A stretch of 64,000 nucleotides of DNA from Pseudoalteromonas gelatinilytica (GTDB lineage: Bacteria > Pseudomonadota > Gammaproteobacteria > Enterobacterales > Alteromonadaceae). The notes beneath the pieces were generated by a model. It saw only the letters and a list, made by a program, of their open reading frames with translations, searched no databases and was not told the DNA's origin. Made by a program: the position numbers and the translations under genes. This document shows, in pieces, positions 17,104 through 25,628 of the stretch. The stretch is from positions 154,048 through 218,047 of the forward strand of contig NZ_LRRU01000019.1 in assembly GCF_001641615.1 (NCBI RefSeq), in the 5' to 3' direction. Every line of letters starts with the position of its first letter. The first letter of the stretch is position 1.

Positions 17104-17123
17104 GAGTTAGTAAAAATATGATC
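17104..17123 (-). repeat. Dispersed GATCA...TTTACTAACTC word (between UDG and VOC genes)
   Basis: On the minus strand GATCATATTTTTACTAACTC fills the 19-base gap between the VOC stop and UDG start codons, so it includes the space where the UDG ribosome-binding site would lie; no clear Shine-Dalgarno sequence is seen there. Confidence 0.5.
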
Positions 17124-17485
17124 TATGCTTGTTTTGACCAAACTGCTAACTCGTTACCACTTGGCTCTGTGAAGTGAAAACGACAGCCTCCAGGAAAATC
17201 AAACAAGGGCTTAATAATTGTGCCACCGTGTTTTTCTACCTGCGCTTGTGTCTCTTTAATATTATTTGAATAAAGCACCAGTAGCGCGCCGCCATTATTG
17301 GTTAAGCTAGTTAATGGGGCTTGATAAAAACCGCCATCAAGGCCTGCTGATTCAGCGCTAAAGGCCGTGTATTCAGGGCCATAATCGGTAAATTGCCATT
17401 TAAAAACCTGATGAAAAAATGCTTTTGTTGCGGCTAAATCTTTAGCAGCAAATTCAACATAATTTAGGCTATGGTGGTTCGACAT
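17123..17485 (-). CDS. VOC family (glyoxalase-like) protein
   Basis: A 120-residue single-domain vicinal oxygen chelate protein with the paired beta-alpha-beta-beta-beta repeats: NYVEFAAKDLAATKAFFHQVFKW...FTDYGPEYTAF in the first half and ETQAQVEKHGGTI to CRFHFTEPSGNELAVW in the second. Members bind a divalent metal and act as lyases, dioxygenases or resistance proteins; the substrate here is unknown. It lies between the racemase and UDG genes on the same strand. Confidence 0.85.
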   Translation of the reverse strand: MSNHHSLNYVEFAAKDLAATKAFFHQVFKWQFTDYGPEYTAFSAESAGLDGGFYQAPLTSLTNNGGALLVLYSNNIKETQAQVEKHGGTIIKPLFDFPGGCRFHFTEPSGNELAVWSKQA

Positions 17486-17494
17486 GGTGTGCTC

Positions 17495-18187
17495 CTAATT
17501 TAAACTATTCTCAAGCGCCATAGCGCAATGAAGTGCTGTACTATCAAGTAGTGGAATCGATGTATCTGCTTGTTGAACTAACAAGGCTATTTCGGTGCAA
17601 CCAAGAATAATGGCTTCAGCACCTTGCTGAGTTAGATTATCAATAATGGTTAAATACTCGGCTTTAGATTCTGGGCTGATGATGCCTTTACATAGTTCAT
17701 CATAAATCACTCGATGCACTGTTTCACGCCCCTGAGCATCAGGAATTAACACCTCTATCGCGAATTTATCAGCTAGCCGTTGTTTGTAAAAGTCTTGTTC
17801 CATGGTGAACTGGGTACCCAACAAAGCCACTTTTTTAAAGTTATGTTGGATCAGGTTTTCACCAACTGCATCTGCAATGTGTAATAAAGGAATTGCAACC
17901 GCCGCTTGTACTTGCTCAGCTAGTTTATGCATGGTGTTGGTACAAATTAATAAATAATCCGCGCCCGCAGCTTCAACTTGCTTAGCGGCTTTAATGAGTA
18001 TCTCGGCCATCTGTGGCCAATCTTGTTGCTGTTGTAGCACTGCTATTTCTGCAAAATCGAGACTGACGAGTACTATCTTGGCACTGTGCAGACCCCCAAG
18101 TTTGTTTTTAACACCTTGATTTAAAAGCTGGTAGTAACTTTGTGTAGACTCCCAACTCATGCCACCGATTAAGCCTATTGTTTTCAT
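17495..18187 (-). CDS. Aspartate/glutamate racemase family protein
   Basis: A 230-residue PLP-independent amino-acid racemase. The opening IGLIGGMSWESTQSYYQ is the family start and the two catalytic cysteines are in LLICTNTMHK (about residue 83) and IILGCTEIALL (about residue 196). It probably interconverts L- and D-aspartate or glutamate, or a related amino acid. AGGGAG lies 6 bases before the ATG. It is first in the minus-strand run racemase-VOC-UDG-PhyH. Confidence 0.88.
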   Translation of the reverse strand: MKTIGLIGGMSWESTQSYYQLLNQGVKNKLGGLHSAKIVLVSLDFAEIAVLQQQQDWPQMAEILIKAAKQVEAAGADYLLICTNTMHKLAEQVQAAVAIPLLHIADAVGENLIQHNFKKVALLGTQFTMEQDFYKQRLADKFAIEVLIPDAQGRETVHRVIYDELCKGIISPESKAEYLTIIDNLTQQGAEAIILGCTEIALLVQQADTSIPLLDSTALHCAMALENSLN

Positions 18188-18245
18188 TACAACTCCCTTT
18201 TTATTTACTTAACACCATATGATATTGCACAGAACAAAGCTAGCA

Positions 18246-18265
18246 GATCATTATTTTACTAACAG
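18246..18265 (+). repeat. Dispersed GATCA...TTTACTAAC word (intergenic copy)
   Basis: GATCATTATTTTACTAACAG upstream of the DUF3649 operon. Other copies: 492-510, 17104-17123 (minus), 18667-18686, 20163-20182 and 20667-20685 (minus). Confidence 0.5.
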
Positions 18266-18306
18266 TTCGACTTAGTTTGATTTGTTTCACTATTTAATAC
18301 GTGCAT

Positions 18307-18325
18307 GCAAATGATAACTACTATC
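18307..18325. promoter_or_regulatory. Fur-box-like operator
   Basis: GCAAATGATAACTACTATC agrees with the 19-base Fur consensus GATAATGATAATCATTATC at 14 positions and sits 64 bases before the start of the DUF3649-PepSY-DUF3325 operon. Iron repression of that operon is therefore likely. Confidence 0.68.
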
Positions 18326-18388
18326 TTTTATATTTGTCGGCGATATAATACGGGGTTTTCTTCTCGTGTTATTTTTTAAGGGATTATC

Positions 18389-18733
18389 ATGCATTCTCAA
18401 TCATTAGATGCAGTGACAACCAATCGCCCTAAAAATACAGCTAAAAAGCGCTCTGTGAGCCTATCTTATCGTGTTGCTGTGTTTTTGCGTTTCGTTGCGG
18501 CCATTATTGGTGGTTACGCCTTTACCAGTGTGCTTATTTCATTACTCGCTGTGTTATTACCACTTAATAAACTCGACAGCGTGCTGTTAACCACGACTCT
18601 ATCGGTATTTTTTTACTGTTGTGTGTTTATTTGGGTATTTGCGGTTAAGTCTTTAAAGACGATTTGGATCACTATTTTACTAACAACTGGTGGGCAATTG
18701 CTGGCCCTTTCATTGATTAAGGGATGGTTATGA
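18389..18733 (+). CDS. DUF3649 iron-uptake associated membrane protein
   Basis: A 114-residue protein with a basic cytoplasmic start and three membrane helices (about residues 30-52, 62-84 and 91-112). FLRFVAAIIGGYAFTS matches DUF3649, a small family that travels with PepSY membrane proteins and DUF3325 in siderophore-iron loci. The next gene overlaps its end, so it heads a coupled operon behind a Fur-like site. Its exact role is unknown; assistance with ferric-siderophore reduction at the inner membrane is a common guess. Confidence 0.82.
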   Translation: MHSQSLDAVTTNRPKNTAKKRSVSLSYRVAVFLRFVAAIIGGYAFTSVLISLLAVLLPLNKLDSVLLTTTLSVFFYCCVFIWVFAVKSLKTIWITILLTTGGQLLALSLIKGWL

Positions 18734-20331
18734 AAGAGAGCTTTTTCCGCTCAATGACCTGGCTTCATACCTGGGTTGGCCTACTGGTGTGCTGGTTACT
18801 GTTCTTAATCTTTTTTGCTGGCACCATCAGCTTTTTTAAGGATGAAATCACTATTTGGGCCAAGCCCGAAACACACCATGTGCAGCATCAGGCGCAACGG
18901 GTTCAGTCTCAAGCCGATCAAATTAATTATGTGTTTGCGCAATTACAGCAACAGGCACCTAATTCATTATCTTGGCGAATAAACTTACCTGAGCCGCGTA
19001 ACCCTATTTTAAGCTATGGGTTTGCTGAGCCTAAACAGCCTGGTCAGCGCCGTGCGCCTTTCAACTATACGTATCTAGACCCTAATACCTTAGAACAATT
19101 GCCTGAGCCTCGGGATACTAAGGGGGGGAATTTTTTCTATCGTTTGCACTTTGATTTACATTACATAGATGTATTTACTGCGCGGATAATTGTTTGTTTA
19201 GCTTCATTATTTATGTTGGTTGCGCTTATAACTGGCATCGTGATCCACAAACGTATTTTTAAAGATATGTTTAGCTTTAGAGCAAACAAAGGTAGCCGAA
19301 GTTGGCTTGATGCACACAATGTTTCGTCGGTGCTGGCATTACCATTTCATATCATGATCACCTACACGGGAATTATCACGTTGATATTTATGCTGTTCCC
19401 CTACCCTGCCGAAACCGTATATGAAAATGGCTTAAGGCAAATGTTTGATGAGGCATTGCCTATTAACAAACGTGCCAAGCCTTGTGAAGAGCAGCGCCCT
19501 ATGGTGGCAATCAAAGATGTATTAGATCAGATTTATACTAAGTCACCGAATGCTGACATTAGCTATGTGTTTGTAAGAAATGCCAATACAGCGACCTCAC
19601 AAATTGTGGTTTATTTGGCAACCGGCAAAGAGGTTGTAGATAACGGACCACGCTACTTATTCAATGGTGTAACAGGTGAGCTTGAAGCGAGTTCAGGCGA
19701 AGATTGGAGCGCTTCGGCGCAGTTTTATGACTCAATGACAGCATTACATAGCGGTCGCTTAGCGGAGCCTTTACTGCGTTGGTTGTATTTTTTCTGTGGT
19801 GTTGCAGGCTGTGCCATGATAGCTACAGGCTGCATCATGTGGGCTAAGCGCTTACGCGAGAGACTCAAAGCAGGCCAAAAACCAAGCTTTGGACTTAAGC
19901 TCGTTGAGACACTAAATTTAGCCACACTGATGGGCTTACCCCTTGCAACCGCAGCGTTCTTCATTGCCAATCGTTTATTACCTTTAGAGTTAGCTGGGCG
20001 TGCCGATAAAGAAATACTCGTGTTTTTCTTAGCGTGGCTGGCGATGTTAGTTGTTGCTGTGACTGGCCGAGAAAAACGCCACTGGCGCTATAGTGCTTGG
20101 CTTAACGCGGCTGCTTGCTTATTAGTACCTGTGGTAAATGCGTTGACAACAGATGGTAATTGGATCACGTATTTACTAACTCAGCAGTGGGCCTTATTCG
20201 GTATTGATAGTGCGTTTATTTTTGCTGGGCTGCTGTTTTTACTACAAAGCAAAAAAATACCTAGCCATAAAACCGCTACAAATAAGACTAAATTAAATAA
20301 AAACAGGCTGTTAAAGGAGCAACAAGGATGA
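18730..20331 (+). CDS. PepSY-associated TM protein (probable ferric-siderophore reductase)
   Basis: A 533-residue inner-membrane protein with four or more core helices. It begins with SFFRSMTWLHTWVGLLVCWLLFL, has the paired histidines of PepSY-TM proteins (LHTW, LHFDLHYIDV, VIHKRIF, LALPFHIMITYTG, TALHSGRL) and a periplasmic PepSY-like region (about residues 230-335). Homologues such as FoxB/FsrB-type proteins are thought to reduce iron-siderophore complexes through haem. ATG 18730 is preferred over ATG 18724 because AAGGG then has normal spacing. It overlaps the DUF3649 gene by 4 bases and the DUF3325 gene by 4. Confidence 0.87.
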   Translation: MKESFFRSMTWLHTWVGLLVCWLLFLIFFAGTISFFKDEITIWAKPETHHVQHQAQRVQSQADQINYVFAQLQQQAPNSLSWRINLPEPRNPILSYGFAEPKQPGQRRAPFNYTYLDPNTLEQLPEPRDTKGGNFFYRLHFDLHYIDVFTARIIVCLASLFMLVALITGIVIHKRIFKDMFSFRANKGSRSWLDAHNVSSVLALPFHIMITYTGIITLIFMLFPYPAETVYENGLRQMFDEALPINKRAKPCEEQRPMVAIKDVLDQIYTKSPNADISYVFVRNANTATSQIVVYLATGKEVVDNGPRYLFNGVTGELEASSGEDWSASAQFYDSMTALHSGRLAEPLLRWLYFFCGVAGCAMIATGCIMWAKRLRERLKAGQKPSFGLKLVETLNLATLMGLPLATAAFFIANRLLPLELAGRADKEILVFFLAWLAMLVVAVTGREKRHWRYSAWLNAAACLLVPVVNALTTDGNWITYLLTQQWALFGIDSAFIFAGLLFLLQSKKIPSHKTATNKTKLNKNRLLKEQQG

Positions 20332-20663
20332 TGGAGTTACTGCAATTTAGTCTCTGCTTTTTAGGGTTTAATTGTTTTGCACTTGCAAAATTCAATCATT
20401 TCCGTGATGTATTCAAAAAGAAATTAACCGAAAAACAGCGAAATAGCTTTTTATTAAGCGGCTGGATCAGTATTTTACTAAGTTTAGTGCTTTGCGTGCT
20501 GTCAGATGCTGGGTACGGCGCATTGCTGTTTTGCGGTTATATGGCTTTAAGTGTACTTATGCTCATGATTTTATACAGTTTTACTGTTTCATGGGTAAAG
20601 CATGTTAGCGTATTAACTATGTCTGTTTTGCTATTGTGTGGCTTTTCGGTGATGATTTTCTAG
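20328..20663 (+). CDS. DUF3325 small membrane protein
   Basis: A 111-residue protein with about four membrane helices (FSLCFLGFNCFALAKFNHF, WISILLSLVLCVLS, ALLFCGYMALSVLMLM, VSVLTMSVLLLCGF). This fits DUF3325, the usual third member of the DUF3649-PepSY-DUF3325 iron cassette. AAGGAG lies 9 bases before ATG 20328, and the start overlaps the PepSY stop. Function unknown. Confidence 0.82.
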   Translation: MMELLQFSLCFLGFNCFALAKFNHFRDVFKKKLTEKQRNSFLLSGWISILLSLVLCVLSDAGYGALLFCGYMALSVLMLMILYSFTVSWVKHVSVLTMSVLLLCGFSVMIF

Positions 20664-20666
20664 CTT

Positions 20667-20685
20667 AGTTAGTAAAAAACTGATC
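20667..20685 (-). repeat. Dispersed GATCA...TTTACTAACT word (after the DUF3325 gene)
   Basis: On the minus strand GATCAGTTTTTTACTAACT, 4 bases after the DUF3325 stop. It agrees with the core of the 23-base repeats at 41375-41544. Confidence 0.5.
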
Positions 20686-20726
20686 TCATGCCAATTTGCA
20701 ATAATGCTTAATGGAGCAAATTGTTT

Positions 20727-20755
20727 AAAAAAAATGGGTAGGCAATGCCTACCCA
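20727..20755 (-). terminator. Terminator for the lipocalin gene (minus strand)
   Basis: 10-bp stem TGGGTAGGCA/TGCCTACCCA with a one-base centre; on the minus strand it is followed by eight T residues. It lies about 120 bases beyond the lipocalin stop. On the plus strand there is no T run. Confidence 0.8.
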
Positions 20756-20863
20756 AGCAGGGGATTAAATTGGGGGATCACATGTTGCTTCAATTTAACG
20801 ATGCATAGTTTGCCTAGCATCCATTACAGTTGTGTTGCACATTAGTGATAGTTTAAAGACAGT

Positions 20864-20880
20864 TGTAAAGCCCCTTTACA
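20864..20880. repeat. TGTAAA-S5-TTTACA palindrome (perfect arms) at the lipocalin stop
   Basis: TGTAAA GCCCC TTTACA. The right arm contains the TAA stop codon (minus strand) of the lipocalin gene. Confidence 0.65.
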
Positions 20881-21409
20881 AGCGACTATGGTCAACATAA
20901 ATAAGCTCGTCTGTTTTAAAACCATATTCTTTTGCTGTGTTTATAAAGTCCTGCATTTGCTGTTTTGTCACGGTCGGTGTGCGCGACAAAAACCATAAAT
21001 ACTCTTTGTTATAACCCGTGATATAAGCGTATTGATAGTCTTGCTTATCTAATTCAAATACTACATATGAGCTATAGAATGGCCCAAAGAATGAGACTTC
21101 TAAGTGGCCTATGTCTTGTTGCTCTGCAAACTTCGCTTTACCTTCAGCTTGCTGCCATTCTTGCTCTTCAGCGCTGTAACCTTTATTGATAACTTTTACA
21201 CTGCCATCAGGGTTAATTGAGTATTCGGCGGTAATGCCCTCAAGGCCGCGTTCAAATGAATGATCTAAACGTGCAATTTCGTACCAAGTCCCTGTGTATT
21301 TGTTTAACTCAAAATTATCGACGGGTTTGATGTTGTCTGGCACGCCAGTACATGCAGACAAAATGGCAGTGATGCACAAAATCCCGATTAACTTTAATGA
21401 TGTTTGCAC
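20876..21409 (-). CDS. blc: Outer-membrane lipoprotein lipocalin Blc
   Basis: A 177-residue bacterial lipocalin. Lipobox ILSAC puts Cys near residue 20; FELNKYTGTWYEIARLDHSF is the first structurally conserved lipocalin region (GTWYE), and YAYITGYNKEYLWFLSRTPTV the third. It binds lysophospholipids or fatty acids in the E. coli relative and is anchored to the outer membrane. Length matches Blc. Single-gene unit ending at a palindrome and followed by a minus-strand terminator. Confidence 0.93.
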   Translation of the reverse strand: MQTSLKLIGILCITAILSACTGVPDNIKPVDNFELNKYTGTWYEIARLDHSFERGLEGITAEYSINPDGSVKVINKGYSAEEQEWQQAEGKAKFAEQQDIGHLEVSFFGPFYSSYVVFELDKQDYQYAYITGYNKEYLWFLSRTPTVTKQQMQDFINTAKEYGFKTDELIYVDHSRL

Positions 21410-21513
21410 GTTTTTACTCCCTTTAAAAATTAAACAAATTAATACGTTAATAGCACTAATTTAGTTCAATTACGGTAAACTATTAATGTCTAAAATTAAA
21501 GATTGAGAACAGC

Positions 21514-21963
21514 ATGAAGATTTGGGTTGATGCAGACGCCTGCCCCGTCGTTATTAAAGAAATATTGTTTCGTGCCGCAGAGCGCACACAAACCTTTACC
21601 ACATTAGTGGCGAACCATGCGATGCGAGTACCCCCTTCAAAGTATATTAGCCGTTTGCAGGTATCTTCTGGGTTTGATATTGCCGATAACGAAATTGTTA
21701 AGCGCATCGAGCCAAATGATTTGGTGATCACCGGTGATATTCCTTTAGCTGCTGAAGTTATCGAAAAAGGCGCACAAGCGCTTAATCCACGCGGTGAGTT
21801 GTATACGACTGAAAACATTCGCTCACGTTTAAATGTTCGTGATTTTATGGAAACAATGCGCTCAAGTGGCGTTGAAATGGCCGGTGGCCCACCGCCGTTA
21901 AGCCAAGCTGACCGCCAAAACTTTGCAAATAATCTTGATCGAATCCTCGCTAAAAAGTCATGA
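21514..21963 (+). CDS. yaiI: YaiI/YqxD family (DUF188) protein
   Basis: A 149-residue protein of the UPF0178/DUF188 family, with the acidic start [22 protein letters not shown], the middle [26 protein letters not shown] and the C-terminal [22 protein letters not shown]. The family is predicted to have a PIN-like nuclease fold on the basis of its conserved aspartates; no activity is established. The stop overlaps the start of the next gene by 4 bases, so the pair is translationally coupled. Confidence 0.9.
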   Translation: MKIWVDADACPVVIKEILFRAAERTQTFTTLVANHAMRVPPSKYISRLQVSSGFDIADNEIVKRIEPNDLVITGDIPLAAEVIEKGAQALNPRGELYTTENIRSRLNVRDFMETMRSSGVEMAGGPPPLSQADRQNFANNLDRILAKKS

Positions 21964-22502
21964 GTGTCGTTAATAGTGCGCCATTGCAAGGTTTTGGTGA
22001 TGAGGCGTTTAAAGTCGCTGTTTATATAGAAAAGCGCCCGCCGATGCCTGCTTGGCAACAGCTTAAGCATTTGCATGTAATGCAACCCGGCCAAATAAAC
22101 GAAATAAACCAAGCATGTGGCAATGGTTGGCGCAAAGTTTTTAATGTGTATGGCAAAGTACTTTTTGCACTACCAAGTGAATATTATGATTTTGCTAAAA
22201 GAGCACCTGATTGGCAGAGCTTTCGCGATGAACAACTACTGCAAGCACATAGCCAAACTGCATTACTGTTTAGCCCACCGATATTAGGCAAACCAGAGCA
22301 ATTACATATAATTGCAGGGCGAACTCATGCTAAACAGCTTATAAATGACGGGCTTTTGCATTGCCAATTAACTTGGCTTGATGATGAATTTGCCATTAGT
22401 AAATCAGATAAAGTGATTGTCTGCCCCTATTTTGACTACCGCCAGCTAAGCAATATTAAAATTGCACGACTTAGCCAGCTTGTTGCCGATATTTTTTCTT
22501 AG
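21960..22502 (+). CDS. Conserved hypothetical protein coupled to YaiI
   Basis: A 180-residue cytosolic protein with no signal peptide or membrane segment. Landmarks are [30 protein letters not shown], a central [25 protein letters not shown] and the C-terminal [16 protein letters not shown] do not recognise its family with confidence. Its ATG overlaps the yaiI stop (ATGA), so the products may work together; nothing else points to a function. Confidence 0.72.
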   Translation: MSVVNSAPLQGFGDEAFKVAVYIEKRPPMPAWQQLKHLHVMQPGQINEINQACGNGWRKVFNVYGKVLFALPSEYYDFAKRAPDWQSFRDEQLLQAHSQTALLFSPPILGKPEQLHIIAGRTHAKQLINDGLLHCQLTWLDDEFAISKSDKVIVCPYFDYRQLSNIKIARLSQLVADIFS

Positions 22503-22572
22503 TTTCTGGTTTATTGCGTTATTGAGTTAGCAAACTAAGCTTTAAATACTGTAAAACTTAATAGTACTCTAG

Positions 22573-22941
22573 ATGAAAATACTGGTCGTTGACGATATGC
22601 CACTTATGCGCCACGTGTTGATAAACATGTTGCGTAGGCTTGAATATAAGGATATAACGGAGGCGACAGATGGCGCTCAAGCGTTTGATTTACTAGAAAA
22701 ACATAAATTTGATCTCGTTATCACTGATTTGCACATGCCGAAAATGGATGGCAAATGTTTGCTTAATCATATTCGCGAAACTCCTGAACTAAGCGATTTA
22801 CCCGTACTAATGGTGACCTGCGAAGACAGCAAGCAAACAGTCAATGAGATGATTACAGCAAAAGTGAACGGCTTTATTATCAAACCATTTTGTTTAAATA
22901 CACTGCAAAAACAGTTAAGTCGAATTGTTAAACCAGAATAA
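22573..22941 (+). CDS. Single-domain response regulator (CheY-like receiver)
   Basis: A 122-residue receiver domain with all key residues: Asp7 and Asp8 in VVDDMP, phospho-acceptor Asp52 in VITDLHMPKMDG, Thr82 in MVTCED and Lys104 in FIIKPF. There is no output domain, so it works by protein contact, as CheY does, or in a phosphorelay. No histidine kinase is adjacent. The next gene, a periplasmic binding protein, begins 26 bases later and could share its transcript. Confidence 0.9.
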   Translation: MKILVVDDMPLMRHVLINMLRRLEYKDITEATDGAQAFDLLEKHKFDLVITDLHMPKMDGKCLLNHIRETPELSDLPVLMVTCEDSKQTVNEMITAKVNGFIIKPFCLNTLQKQLSRIVKPE

Positions 22942-22967
22942 CCTGTTAAAAACTGGAGTTAAGAGCG

Positions 22968-23780
22968 ATGTTTAAGCATTTAACAATAGTAAGTTTATTC
23001 ACTGCCAGCACTGCAATGGCGAGTGCTGAACAATTGACTTTATATACTGAAGTGTTCCCTCCCTATAACTTTGTGGAGCACAATCAGCTCACTGGTATTA
23101 ACACCAAAATCATGGAATCTTTGTGCGAAAGAGCCAAGTTGAGCTGTTCGTTTAGTGTATTGCCTTGGAAGCGCGCAATGTCACTAACCCTCGCCCAACC
23201 GAATGCAGGAATTTACTCTACTTCACGGACCGCAAAGCGAGAAACTCAATTTTACTGGGTTGGCCCTTTGGTATCTGGGCATTCATGTTTATACCGTTTA
23301 AATAATCGCAACGACATTAAAGTAACGAGTACACAGTCGTTGCAAAACTACACCATTGGCGTATCTCGTGGTGATGTTTATCAAACCGTTCTTGCTGATT
23401 TTAACCTTACTGAAGGCCAGCAATTTTTAACTTACTCAAAAAAGTTCGAAGAGCTTAAAATGTTTAAGCAAGGCAAGCATGATTTGCTTATTGGCTCCTC
23501 TCTCACTCTGTCATCACAATTGATGAATGTAGGTATGAGCCCAGACCAAGTAACGCCGGTATTTGAGTTAAAGCACCCTGCTTTAGTGGGTAATTACTTG
23601 GCACTTAACAAAAACACATCGCCAGAGGTGGTCACTAAGCTGCAACACGCCCTCGATACCATAAAGCAAGAAAACCTGATTGATCCTCTTGTTGATCAGT
23701 TTGTAGAAGAGGATAGGCACTCTCACGGCGAAGCATCGACAGTTGCACAGCAGTGCTTAAATGGGTCTGCTATTTATTAA
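22968..23780 (+). CDS. Periplasmic solute-binding protein (SBP family 3)
   Basis: A 270-residue protein with a signal peptide (cleavage near AMASAE) and a bilobed binding-protein fold: LTLYTEVFPPYNFVEHNQLTG near the N-terminus, LPWKRAMSLTLAQPNAGIYSTSRT in lobe 1 and IGVSRGDVYQTVL at the start of lobe 2. No ABC permease or ATPase is adjacent, so it may be an orphan binding protein or a sensor partner; many gammaproteobacteria carry such orphans. The ligand cannot be called, though amino-acid-like molecules are usual in the family. GGAG lies 8 bases before the ATG. Confidence 0.83.
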   Translation: MFKHLTIVSLFTASTAMASAEQLTLYTEVFPPYNFVEHNQLTGINTKIMESLCERAKLSCSFSVLPWKRAMSLTLAQPNAGIYSTSRTAKRETQFYWVGPLVSGHSCLYRLNNRNDIKVTSTQSLQNYTIGVSRGDVYQTVLADFNLTEGQQFLTYSKKFEELKMFKQGKHDLLIGSSLTLSSQLMNVGMSPDQVTPVFELKHPALVGNYLALNKNTSPEVVTKLQHALDTIKQENLIDPLVDQFVEEDRHSHGEASTVAQQCLNGSAIY

Positions 23781-23921
23781 ATTGGAGAGATTTTAGGTAA
23801 GTTAGCCGCTATTTTTCTTATTTTTGAAGTCAATCGTGATTTTTCGCGCTCGAACGCAAAGCCATTGCCTCATCTTTAATTGCTTTTTATAGTGATTAAA
23901 ACAATAAAAAGGGCAAGAACT

Positions 23922-25619
23922 ATGAAACCAACTCCACTCTTTAAAAGCTTAGTGCTAGCAGTATGCTTAGGCGCAACAGGCGCCTCTCAAGCTTACGATC
24001 GCATCACTGGCCATAACTTTGCTAGTCGTTCTGAAGTCATCGCACAATCAGGTATGGTTGCAACATCACAGCCGTTAGCTACGCAAGTGGGCTTACAAGT
24101 ATTAAAAGACGGTGGTAATGCCATTGATGCAGCTATTGCGGCAAATGCAGTGCTTGGTCTGGTTGAACCGACCGGGTGTGGAATTGGTGGCGATTTATTT
24201 GCCATTGTTTGGGATAACAAAAGCAAGCAACTTTACGGTTTAAATGCCTCTGGCCGTTCACCACTAAGCTTGTCTTTTGATACTTTAAAAGCACAAGGTG
24301 ACTACATTCCTGCTTATGGGCCATTGCCTGTGTCGGTACCTGGTGCGGTAGATGGTTGGTTTGAGTTACATAAAAAGTTTGGCAAAACACCAATGAAAGC
24401 CTTACTCCAACCTGCTATCGACTACGCTGAAAATGGTTTCCCTGTGTCTGAACTGATTGCCTATTACATGCAAAAAAGTGTGGCTGCTCGTGGTAAATAC
24501 CCAGGCTTCAAAGATGTATATATGCCTGATGGGGCAATGCCAGAAAAAGGGGAAATATTTAAGAACCCAGCCCTTGCAAACACCTATCGTAAAATTGCCA
24601 AAGGCGGCCGAGATGCCTTTTACAAAGGCGATATTGCTAAAGAAATTGGTCGTTACATGAAGGAAAACGGCGGCTACTTATCCTATGAAGATTTAGCTGC
24701 CCACCATAGTGAATGGGTTAAACCTGTGAGCGCCGATTATAGAGGGTATACGCTTTGGGAATTACCACCAAATGGCCAAGGTATTGCTGCACAGCAAATT
24801 CTCAATATTCTTGAAGGTTACGATATCAAAGCAATGGGCTTTGATAGCCCAGAATACGTACATACCTTTGTTGAAGCGAAAAAGCTCGCGTTTGCAGATC
24901 GTGCTAAGTACTACGCCGATCCAGCATTTAACACCATTCCCGTACAAACACTCATTTCGCAGCAATATGCTGATGAAAGACGCAAACTGATAGACCCTAA
25001 TAAAGCCGCAAAACGCGACCATGCAGGCCCAGTAGAAGGCGATACCATTTATATGACGACCGCCGATAAAGACGGCAACATGGTTTCACTTATTCAAAGT
25101 AATTACCGTGGCATGGGCTCAGGTATGACACCGGCAAAATTAGGTTTTGTATTGCAAAACCGTGGCGAAATGTTCGCGCTTAAAAAAGGCCACATGAACC
25201 AATATGAGCCAGGCAAACGACCATTTCATACAATCATTCCTGCGTTTGTCACCAAAGATGGCAAGCCATATATGAGTTATGGTGTAATGGGCGGTGCCAC
25301 ACAGCCACAAATGCATGCTCAAATACTGATCAACATGATTGATTTTGGTATGAACCTGCAAGAAGCCGGTGATGCACCGCGTATTCTGCACACAGGTTCA
25401 TCGCAGCCAACCGGTGAGATTATGGAAGACGGTGGTTTTGTTAGCTTAGAGTCAGGTTTTTCGATGGAAACCCGCCGCGAGTTAATGAAAAAAGGCCACA
25501 CCTTACAAGACGCGGTTGGCCCATACGGTGGTTATCAAGCAATATTGAAAGACCCAAAAACCGGCGTTTATTACGGCGCATCTGAAACTCGCAAAGACGG
25601 ACAGGCCGCGGGGTATTAG
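23922..25619 (+). CDS. ggt: Gamma-glutamyltransferase (periplasmic)
   Basis: A 565-residue Ntn-hydrolase made as a proenzyme. A signal peptide (cleavage near ASQA) precedes the large subunit, which begins with the conserved MVATSQPLATQVGLQVLKDGGNAIDAA region. Autocleavage is expected before the nucleophile Thr (about residue 375) in EGDTIYMTT; the family has TTH here, so the residues after the nucleophile are slightly unusual. The small subunit carries YRGMGSGM and the substrate-binding PFHTIIPAF and GVMGGATQPQ. It hydrolyses or transfers the gamma-glutamyl group of glutathione and related peptides. ATG 23922 gives a proper signal peptide, unlike the upstream TTG. Confidence 0.9.
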   Translation: MKPTPLFKSLVLAVCLGATGASQAYDRITGHNFASRSEVIAQSGMVATSQPLATQVGLQVLKDGGNAIDAAIAANAVLGLVEPTGCGIGGDLFAIVWDNKSKQLYGLNASGRSPLSLSFDTLKAQGDYIPAYGPLPVSVPGAVDGWFELHKKFGKTPMKALLQPAIDYAENGFPVSELIAYYMQKSVAARGKYPGFKDVYMPDGAMPEKGEIFKNPALANTYRKIAKGGRDAFYKGDIAKEIGRYMKENGGYLSYEDLAAHHSEWVKPVSADYRGYTLWELPPNGQGIAAQQILNILEGYDIKAMGFDSPEYVHTFVEAKKLAFADRAKYYADPAFNTIPVQTLISQQYADERRKLIDPNKAAKRDHAGPVEGDTIYMTTADKDGNMVSLIQSNYRGMGSGMTPAKLGFVLQNRGEMFALKKGHMNQYEPGKRPFHTIIPAFVTKDGKPYMSYGVMGGATQPQMHAQILINMIDFGMNLQEAGDAPRILHTGSSQPTGEIMEDGGFVSLESGFSMETRRELMKKGHTLQDAVGPYGGYQAILKDPKTGVYYGASETRKDGQAAGY

Positions 25620-25628
25620 GTTCGGGAG

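Noticed and set aside
20727..20755. Terminator of the plus-strand DUF3649-PepSY-DUF3325 operon
   Set aside because: The hairpin lacks a T tract on the plus strand but has eight T on the minus strand, so it fits the lipocalin transcript better.
21483..22112. 209-codon minus-strand frame opposite yaiI
   Set aside because: It is antisense to the well-supported DUF188 gene and its downstream partner; the protein looks random and has no family features.
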